From NCBI GenBank assembly GCA_022821585.1, contig JAJEDI010000008.1, forward strand, positions 1 to 49,518: a DNA stretch of 49,518 bases. The letters are read 5' to 3'. The stretch is from Caldilineaceae bacterium. GTDB taxonomy: Bacteria; Chloroflexota; Anaerolineae; Caldilineales; Caldilineaceae. Position numbers and translations under genes: made by a program. The notes below the pieces were generated by a model, which saw only the letters and a program-made list of their open reading frames with translations, had not been told where the DNA came from and did no database searches. Below are positions 43,928-49,518 of this stretch, one piece after another (position 1 is the stretch's first letter; each line of letters begins with the position of its first letter).

Positions 43928-44350
43928 ATGACACTCAGCATCTATCTCAACTTCGACGGCAACTGCCGCGACGCCTTCGATTTCTACCGCTCCGTCTTCG
44001 GCGGCGACTTCATCCACATCTCCACCTTCTCAGAAGGCCCCGACGATATGCCCGTCTCCGACGAGGAAAAAGACCGCATCATGCACGTCTCCCTCCCCAT
44101 CGGCGACAGCGTCCTCATGGGCAGCGACACCTCCCCCACCTTCAGCCCGCCCCACCAGGCCGGCAACAACTTCTCCGTCTCCTGCCACCCCACCTCCCGC
44201 GAAGAGACCGAACGCCTCTTCAACGCCGTCTCCGCCGGCGGCACCGTCACCATGCCCCTCGACGACATGTTCTGGGGCTCCTACTTCGGCGCCTGCGTCG
44301 ACAAATTCGGCATACCCTGGCAGTTCAACCACGACATCCAGCAGGAATAA
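43928..44350 (+). CDS. PhnB-like VOC protein
   Basis: A 140-residue VOC protein: LSIYLNFDGNCRDAFDFYRSVFGG at the start, MHVSLPIGDSVLMGSD in the middle, and DMFWGSYFGACVDKFGIPWQFN at the end. This matches the PhnB group, whose members are often encoded beside each other. AGGAG lies six bases before ATG 43928; the frame is open upstream but that part overlaps the third VOC gene. Substrate unknown. Confidence 0.92.
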   Translation: MTLSIYLNFDGNCRDAFDFYRSVFGGDFIHISTFSEGPDDMPVSDEEKDRIMHVSLPIGDSVLMGSDTSPTFSPPHQAGNNFSVSCHPTSREETERLFNAVSAGGTVTMPLDDMFWGSYFGACVDKFGIPWQFNHDIQQE

Positions 44351-44391
44351 CCCCTCCCCCCGTTGCCGCCGCTTGCTGTCGTCGCCTATCT

Positions 44392-44453
44392 GGGCGGTCG
44401 GCCGCAAGCGGCCTCCCTTGTGCGGGGGGGAACCCCCCGCAACGCCCCCCTCC
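44392..44453. repeat. GC-rich three-stem palindromic repeat, copy 2
   Basis: Nearly identical over 60 bases to 11218-11278. Differences are confined to the loop of hairpin 2. It is followed within 75 bases by a heptamer repeat. Confidence 0.85.
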
Positions 44454-44521
44454 AAAAACATGCCTCACCCACCGTGCTTACTCTTTCCCAGTAACGTGTC
44501 TAGCCACCAATGTCTCCCTCC

Positions 44522-44569
44522 CACTGACTACTGACCACTGACCACTGCCGTTCCGACCACTGCAGTTCC
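44522..44569. repeat. ACTGACC heptamer repeat before the glycosyltransferase gene
   Basis: CTGACTA and CTGACCA units followed by CTGCCGTT and CTGCAGTT; the array ends directly before the ATG at 44571. Confidence 0.75.
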
Positions 44570-44570
44570 A

Positions 44571-46463
44571 ATGACATCGCCTTCAGATAAGCACGACGAA
44601 ACCGTCTCTATCCTGGAACCTTGGCTCTGCACGGCCTGCGACCATGTCAATCGCTCCGACGCCCAATTCTGCGGGCGCTGCGGCCGCCCCGTAGACACAA
44701 CCTGTACACAATGCAGGACAGTCAACCCCGGCGGTCATCAGTTCTGTGATGCTTGCGGCGCTCCCCTTTACGATACGCCCGCCCCGCATCGAAGCACGCC
44801 CGGCCTCATCGACCGCCTCGGAAAGCGCCTTCCCGATCCCCGCAAAATCGCACCCCGACAGGGACTTGTCTGGCTCACACCGCACCCCAACTGGCACTGG
44901 TCGCGCCAGTTCCTCAAACAATGGACCTTCCGCAACCACCGGGAGCTCCTCGCACTCCTCCTCCTGACCGCCGTCGCCGCATTCCTGCGCATCTACCGCC
45001 TCGAACAGATCCCCGCCGGCTTCCACGGCGACGAGGCCTGGTCGGGAATCGAAGGCCTCCGCATCCTCCGCGAAGGCTGGATCGGGCCTTATTCGACCTC
45101 CGCCATGGGCCAGGCCACCGGGCCCTTCTACCTGACTGCACTCCTGATCTGGCTCCTCGACGTCTCCAGGTTCTCCGTCCGCCTCTCCATGGGCCTCTTC
45201 GGCATCGCCACAATTCCCGCCGCCCATCTGCTGCTACGATTGGGGTTCGGCCGCTGGGTCGCCCTCTTCGGCACCACCGCCCTCACCTTCAGCTACTGGC
45301 ACCTCCACTTCAGCCGCCTCGGATTCGGGCTCATCTCCCTCGCCTTCGTCGCTACTCTGGCCGCAATAACGTTGCTGTGGGCCATGAGGTCCAAATCGCG
45401 TTGGACCTGGCTGCTGGCCGGCGCCTGCCTGGGACTGGTGCCCTACACATACTTCGCCTATCCATTCTTCATGGCTGCCGTAGCCGCTATGCTCGCATAC
45501 TACATGCTTCTCCATAAAGAAGCGCTCCGAGAAAAACTGGCCTCCCTGGCCCTCTTCGCCGCCGGCTCCCTGAGCGTCGCCTGGGCCGTGGTCTCCCTCA
45601 TACTCGACTCTCCCGACAGCTACTTCGTCCGCATGTTGGGCGGGTCAGTTGGAAACTACCGCGAATTCTCGGAGGCAGGAGGCACGTGGGAAAGTGTGGG
45701 ATTCCTGGCGCAGCGCGCGTGGTACGCACTGAACTTTCTCTACGCAAACACGAGACTTGACTTTGTGGACGGTCTAGGAGGGAAGGGGGCACTGGATCTT
45801 GGGACCGCAGTGCTGGCATACGTGGGGCTGATCGTAGCGATAAAAAGGTGGCGCAGTCCGCCTCATCTGTTCGCCGTCCTGGCCCTGTTCTTCGGCCTGC
45901 TGGCGTTGGTCGTGACCGAACCCTCGAGCGGCGCTATGAGACGCACCATCGTCGCCATTCCCTGGGTCTTCGGTCTGGCCGGAATCGGCGCCGTATTCAT
46001 CTTTGACAAGCTCCGCCGCCGCTTCGGGACATGGGGACGCGCCCTCGCCACCGCCGCCGTCGCCGCCGTCCTCCTTGTGGGCGGAATCTGGAATCTCAAC
46101 TACTACTTCGTCGAACTACCGCAAGGCCCGGCCTTTAAGCGTACATTTCCCCAATACTATTTCGAAGCCCTCGACGCCGCCAACGCCTTCCCTGATCCGG
46201 GCACCATCTACTACTACTCCGGGCAGCGCAGCTTCACCTACGAGACCATCCGCTTCCTCTACGCCCAAAACCGCGGCATCGACCGCTCCCGCGAATTCGG
46301 CACATTCGACCTCCAAAAACTCGACCCCGGCCCCGTCACATACCTCCTCGAAGGCGCCTACATTCAGGAAATCGACACAATCATGACCATGTACCCCGGC
46401 GGCCACCTCATCATCCAAGACAGCATCCAACCTCTCTACATCATCTACCACCTCCCCGGCTAA
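44571..46463 (+). CDS. GT39-like membrane glycosyltransferase with N-terminal double zinc ribbon
   Basis: A 630-residue protein with two parts. Residues 20-62 hold two zinc ribbons (C20/C23/C34/C37 and C45/C48/C59/C62). From about 125 a polytopic GT-C membrane domain follows, beginning LLALLLLTAVAAFLRIYRL. In the first outer loop FHGDEAWSGIEGL has the acidic pair expected for PMT/ArnT-type transferases. About ten hydrophobic helices follow and a soluble C-terminal region of about 120 residues. Such enzymes move a sugar from a polyprenyl-linked donor to an acceptor outside the membrane. No ribosome-binding site is seen because a heptamer repeat abuts the ATG. The ribbons would face the cytoplasm. 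The acceptor is unknown. Confidence 0.88.
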   Translation: MTSPSDKHDETVSILEPWLCTACDHVNRSDAQFCGRCGRPVDTTCTQCRTVNPGGHQFCDACGAPLYDTPAPHRSTPGLIDRLGKRLPDPRKIAPRQGLVWLTPHPNWHWSRQFLKQWTFRNHRELLALLLLTAVAAFLRIYRLEQIPAGFHGDEAWSGIEGLRILREGWIGPYSTSAMGQATGPFYLTALLIWLLDVSRFSVRLSMGLFGIATIPAAHLLLRLGFGRWVALFGTTALTFSYWHLHFSRLGFGLISLAFVATLAAITLLWAMRSKSRWTWLLAGACLGLVPYTYFAYPFFMAAVAAMLAYYMLLHKEALREKLASLALFAAGSLSVAWAVVSLILDSPDSYFVRMLGGSVGNYREFSEAGGTWESVGFLAQRAWYALNFLYANTRLDFVDGLGGKGALDLGTAVLAYVGLIVAIKRWRSPPHLFAVLALFFGLLALVVTEPSSGAMRRTIVAIPWVFGLAGIGAVFIFDKLRRRFGTWGRALATAAVAAVLLVGGIWNLNYYFVELPQGPAFKRTFPQYYFEALDAANAFPDPGTIYYYSGQRSFTYETIRFLYAQNRGIDRSREFGTFDLQKLDPGPVTYLLEGAYIQEIDTIMTMYPGGHLIIQDSIQPLYIIYHLPG

Positions 46464-46510
46464 CCCACTCCAGCTCCCCAGATAGACCACACAACCCCCC
46501 ATCCACTAGC

Positions 46511-46542
46511 AACTGACCACTGACCACTGACCACTGCCGTTA
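46511..46542. repeat. ACTGACC heptamer repeat at a gene end
   Basis: Three CTGACCA units ending CTGCCGTT, merging into the TAA stop of the minus-strand lipoprotein gene. Confidence 0.8.
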
Positions 46543-47784
46543 AGGTTCATACGCATACACCACCGGCAACGCAGTAATATCCGTCACCGCCGCATCCGTA
46601 TGCCGCACAACATACGCCCGGCCCGTCCCGCAATCCCCGAACCCGTCACACGAAATCTCCCCGATCAGACCCCGAAAACCCCTCGTCCCGCTCAACGCCT
46701 CCCGCAACCGCGCCCGGTCAATGTATAGCGTCTCCCCATCCGCCACCGCCACCGCCTCGATCGTCCGCAGCAGCAGCGTCGTCGCATCATACGCGTGCAC
46801 CATCGAAGCCGACGTCGGCGCCTCCCCGTACCGCGCCACGTAATCAGCCACCACCTCCTCGCCGCTCTTGCCCGTCGCCTCGTTCACATTGTCCCCGAAA
46901 TGCAGCTCCGGCACCACAGCATAGAAGCCCACTGCCTCCGGCGCCGCCAGCACCAGCGAGTCCGGCCCGATCAGCACCAGCTCCGCCAGCCCCGCCGCGT
47001 CGCCCGCCTGCCGCGCGATCGCCGCCGCCTCGTCCGGAAAAACCGGGAAGAACAGCCCCTCCGGGCCCGCCTCCTCAATCCGGCCCAGCACCGGCATCAT
47101 ATCGCTCTCCCCTTTGCTGATCTGCTCCATCGCGACCACCGCACCGCCCAACGCCTCGAACGCCGCCGCAAACGCGCCCGCCAGCCCCGTCGTGTACGGA
47201 TCGCCGTCATCGACCGTCGCCATCCTGCGCAGACCCAGCCCGTGGTAGGCAAACTCCGCCACCGCCTGCCCCTGGTGCAGATCGTTGCTCGCCGTGCGGT
47301 AATAGCCCGCATGATTGTGCGCGCCCGCCTTGCCCCGCAAATCCGAAGTCAGCGACGGCGCCGTATTCGACCCCGAAATCACCACCAACCCCGCCTCGCT
47401 CAGAACCGGCGCCGCCTCAACCGCCCCCACCGAGCACGAAGTCCCGATCACCCCCACCACGCGCCGGTCGCCCACCACCGTCTCCGCCGCCGCCCTGCCT
47501 CCTTCCGCCGTGCACAGCGTATCCAGCCCCGCACCCATCGTCACCCTGTGCCCCAGTATCGGCCCGTAATCATCCACAGCCAGCGCCACCGCCCGCTGCC
47601 TCGGAATCCCCCGCACCCCAATCCCCGTCAACACCTCCATCGACCGGATTTCAACTGCCTCCCCCGGCCCCACCACAACCACCCCCAGCGGACTCTCCGG
47701 CACACAACCCCCGCCCAGCACCAGCGCCAGCACCAACCCAATCCAGCGCAACTGCGCCCATCGCAGAACAGTAACCTCTCTCAT
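46540..47784 (-). CDS. ABC-type branched-chain amino acid-like substrate-binding lipoprotein
   Basis: A 414-residue paralogue of the three other family-6 binding proteins of this window. The signal (WIGLVLALVLGGGC) ends at a Cys. Order of blocks: VVGVIGTSCSVGAVEAAPVL, NTAPSLTSDLRGKAG, DDGDPYTTGLAGAF, AYDATTLLLRTIEAVAVAD, ISCDGFGDCGTG and the ending VVYAYEP. ATG 47784 is chosen for the AAGGAG about ten bases upstream. The stop merges with a heptamer repeat. It lies 197 bases downstream of its closest relative in the window. No permease is nearby. Confidence 0.89.
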   Translation of the reverse strand: MREVTVLRWAQLRWIGLVLALVLGGGCVPESPLGVVVVGPGEAVEIRSMEVLTGIGVRGIPRQRAVALAVDDYGPILGHRVTMGAGLDTLCTAEGGRAAAETVVGDRRVVGVIGTSCSVGAVEAAPVLSEAGLVVISGSNTAPSLTSDLRGKAGAHNHAGYYRTASNDLHQGQAVAEFAYHGLGLRRMATVDDGDPYTTGLAGAFAAAFEALGGAVVAMEQISKGESDMMPVLGRIEEAGPEGLFFPVFPDEAAAIARQAGDAAGLAELVLIGPDSLVLAAPEAVGFYAVVPELHFGDNVNEATGKSGEEVVADYVARYGEAPTSASMVHAYDATTLLLRTIEAVAVADGETLYIDRARLREALSGTRGFRGLIGEISCDGFGDCGTGRAYVVRHTDAAVTDITALPVVYAYEP

Positions 47785-47869
47785 CGACCTGAATCTCCTT
47801 ACCCTGGCTGGCACCCGGTTCCCTGCAACCACCTGCAGTCACTGCTTCTTCGTACAAACTCATACACAA

Positions 47870-47922
47870 ATCAGATCAAAAAGGTGTTCTTCGCGTCCCT
47901 TCGCGGAAAAAAGGTTTTCCCC
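47870..47922. repeat. TTCGCG-core dispersed repeat, copy 2
   Basis: TTCTTCGCGTCCCTTCGCGG flanked by ATCAAAAAG and AAGGTTTTCCCC, matching 17095-17145. Confidence 0.65.
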
Positions 47923-47952
47923 CTAACCCCTGCCGTCCCCCCCCACACCACC

Positions 47953-47983
47953 CACTAAAAACTACCTACTAAAAACTGCCCCT
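47953..47983. repeat. heptamer-like repeat at a gene end
   Basis: ACTAAAAACTACC and ACTAAAAACTGCC units directly before the stop of the last lipoprotein gene. Confidence 0.6.
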
Positions 47984-49226
47984 ACGGTTCATACCTGAAC
48001 ACCACCGGCACCTCCGCAATATCCCCAACCGACGGGTCCGTATAATGCGAAATATGAATCCGCCCCGTCCCGCAATCGCCAAAACCGTCACACGAAATCG
48101 AGCCGATAATCCCCGCAAAACCGGCCGTCTCCGTCAACGCCTCCCGCAACCGCGCCCGGTCGATGTAAAGCGTCTCCCCAACCGCCACCGCCACCTCCTC
48201 AATCGCCCGCAACAGCAGCGTCGTCGCGTCGTACGCCAGCGCCACATACGCCGGATTCGCACCCTCACCGTACCGCGCCGCATACGCCGCGTACACCGCA
48301 TCCCCGCTCCGGCCCGTCGCCCCGTTCACACTCTCCCCAAAACTGAACTCCAGCCCCGCCAGATACACGTCCACCGACTCCAGCTCCGTGAACATCAACG
48401 ACACCCCCGTGATCAGCGTCGCCCCTGCCAGCCCCTCGACCTCCCCGACCTGCCGTACCACATGACCCGCCTCCTCCGGAAACAGCGTAAAGACCAGCCC
48501 TTCCGGCCCCTCTGCCGCCATGCCGGTCAGCACCGGCACCATCTCCGTCTCCCCCCTGCGCACCACCGCCACATCCGTCACCGCGCCCCCCAGCGCCTCG
48601 AACGCCGCCACAAACGCGCCCGTCAGCCCCGACGTGTACGGGTCGCCGTCATGCATCGCCGCCATCCTGCGCAGGCCCAGCTCACCGTACGCAAACTCCG
48701 CCATCGCCTGTCCCTGGTACAGGTCGTTGCTCGACACCCGGTAAAAGCCCGCATGATAATCCGCCCCCGCATTGCCCCGCAGGTCCGACGTCAGCGACGG
48801 CGCCGTATTCGACGACGAGATCATCACCAGCCCCGCCTCGCTCAAAATAGGCGAAGCCTCCACCGCCGCCACCGAGCACGACGTCCCGATTACGCCCACC
48901 ACGCGCCCGTCGCCCACTACCGTCTCAGCCGCCGCCGCGCCCCCTTCCGCCGTACACTGCGTATCCACACCCGCGCCCATCGACACCCTGTGCCCCTTGA
49001 TCGGCCCGTAATCCGCAATCGCCATCGCCACCGCCCGCTGCCGCGGAATCCCCAGCTCGCCCAGTTCCGTCAACGCCTCCATCGACCGTAGTTCAATCGC
49101 CTCCCCCGGCCCCACCACAACCGTCCCCAGCGGGCTCACCGGCACACAACCCCCGCCCAGCACCAGCCCCAAAACCAGCCCAACCCATCCCCACCGCACC
49201 CAACGCCGCTTCCAAACCGCTTTCAT
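47982..49226 (-). CDS. ABC-type branched-chain amino acid-like substrate-binding lipoprotein
   Basis: A 414-residue protein, the same length as the downstream paralogue. The signal (WVGLVLGLVLGGGC) ends at a Cys followed by VPVSPLG, nearly the same as its neighbour's. Shared blocks: SLTSDLRGNAGADYHAGFYR, DGDPYTSGLTGAF, ATGRSGDAVYAAYAARYGE, AYDATTLLLRAIEEVAV, ISCDGFGDCGTG and VVFRYEP. ATG 49226 follows an A/G-rich site (GGAGAGG); an open frame extends 27 codons farther. Its ligand is unknown. It is the last gene of the window. Confidence 0.89.
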   Translation of the reverse strand: MKAVWKRRWVRWGWVGLVLGLVLGGGCVPVSPLGTVVVGPGEAIELRSMEALTELGELGIPRQRAVAMAIADYGPIKGHRVSMGAGVDTQCTAEGGAAAAETVVGDGRVVGVIGTSCSVAAVEASPILSEAGLVMISSSNTAPSLTSDLRGNAGADYHAGFYRVSSNDLYQGQAMAEFAYGELGLRRMAAMHDGDPYTSGLTGAFVAAFEALGGAVTDVAVVRRGETEMVPVLTGMAAEGPEGLVFTLFPEEAGHVVRQVGEVEGLAGATLITGVSLMFTELESVDVYLAGLEFSFGESVNGATGRSGDAVYAAYAARYGEGANPAYVALAYDATTLLLRAIEEVAVAVGETLYIDRARLREALTETAGFAGIIGSISCDGFGDCGTGRIHISHYTDPSVGDIAEVPVVFRYEP

Positions 49227-49361
49227 CTCCCCACCTCTCCTTACACTGACTCCCACCCGATTCCCTGACATCACCAACACCCCCCAGCCTAATTCCTCCC
49301 CCACCAATCACAAAAAATCGCCCCCCGACACGATGAAATAACCCTCCCCCACTCCCCTCTC

Positions 49362-49395
49362 CAACCACTAACCACAAACCACTGACCACTGCAGT
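49362..49395. repeat. heptamer-based tandem repeat
   Basis: ACCACTAACCACAA, ACCACTGACC and ACTGCAGTT follow each other and run into the third GC-rich element. Confidence 0.65.
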
Positions 49396-49396
49396 T

Positions 49397-49459
49397 GTGC
49401 GGTCGGGCCTATTCGGCCCTCCCTTGTGGGGGGGGGCCCCCCCCCCCCCCCCCCCCCCC
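49397..49459. repeat. GC-rich three-stem repeat, diverged copy 3, with poly-C run
   Basis: GCGGTCGGGCC-TATTC-GGCCCTCCCTTGTG matches copies 1 and 2 in order, but hairpin 1 has changed on both arms (GGGCC/GGCCC). The second hairpin is replaced by nine G and 23 C. The long C run may be slippage or an assembly error near the end of the sequence. Confidence 0.6.
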
Positions 49460-49518
49460 ACAAAAAAGCGTGTGGGACAGGGTGGGGGATAATGAACAAG
49501 GGGGCAAGAGAAAGGGGT

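Noticed and set aside
46795..49091. Long plus-strand frames rich in Arg/His over the last two lipoprotein genes
   Set aside because: They are antisense shadows of proteins with clear signal peptides and binding-protein motifs.

Overview
The window is high-GC bacterial DNA. Secreted or lipid-anchored proteins with Thr-Pro-Thr-Ala-Thr linkers, bacterial SH3 (SH3b) arrays, many stand-alone solute-binding lipoproteins, Uma2 and PIN proteins and a short AhcY all fit Chloroflexota (Anaerolineae/Caldilineae-like). That assignment is inference from gene content; no phylogenetic marker gene was compared.

Region 1 (1-8517, + strand) is a methionine-cycle and purine-salvage cluster. A sigma70-type promoter (278-307) precedes a SAM-I riboswitch (334-557) and an intrinsic terminator (572-600). 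These control mtnA, a LOG-family nucleotide phosphoribohydrolase, a peptidase E-like S51 protease, a PfkB sugar/nucleoside kinase and a GNAT acetyltransferase. ahcY, metK and a membrane-anchored TPR protein follow. Together MetK, AhcY, MtnA and perhaps the PfkB kinase and LOG enzyme would make SAM, remove SAH and recover adenosine and methylthioribose. Region 2 (8518-9826) is an AT-richer stretch with no convincing gene except a micro-ORF.

Region 3 (9827-23998) is mostly on the minus strand. It holds an orphan family-1 solute-binding lipoprotein, a 919-residue protein with a barrel-like N-terminus and repeated carboxypeptidase-regulatory-like domains, a MoxR-DUF58 pair (+ strand), a Cu+-type P1B ATPase, a LacI-type regulator and RNase PH. 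Next comes a three-gene cassette: a zinc-finger/PH-like protein, a 285-residue unknown with an antitoxin-like tail, and a VapC-type PIN gene broken by one in-frame TGA.

Region 4 (23999-33994, + strand) holds three tandem paralogous secreted proteins with four, three and five SH3b domains. Each is followed by a similar intrinsic terminator, and a decayed SH3b fragment lies between the first two. Region 5 (34051-41690, minus strand) has Uma2, DUF2442, an APH-like kinase, RNase HI, two paralogous family-6 (Leu/Ile/Val-type) binding lipoproteins, a MarR regulator and a DUF1801 protein. Three tRNA-Ala genes follow (GGC, CGC, GGC). Region 6 (42459-46463, + strand) has four VOC/PhnB-like genes and a GT39-like membrane glycosyltransferase with an N-terminal double zinc ribbon. 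Two more paralogous binding lipoproteins (minus strand) complete the window.

Three dispersed repeat families run through the intergenic spaces. The first is short heptamer-based tandem repeats placed against stop codons. The second is a GC-rich element of about 60 bp that can fold as a three-way junction (two near-identical copies and one variant with compensatory change). The third is a 50-bp element with a TTCGCG core. The most unusual elements are the PIN cassette, the structured repeat, the SH3b locus and the family of four permease-less lipoproteins.
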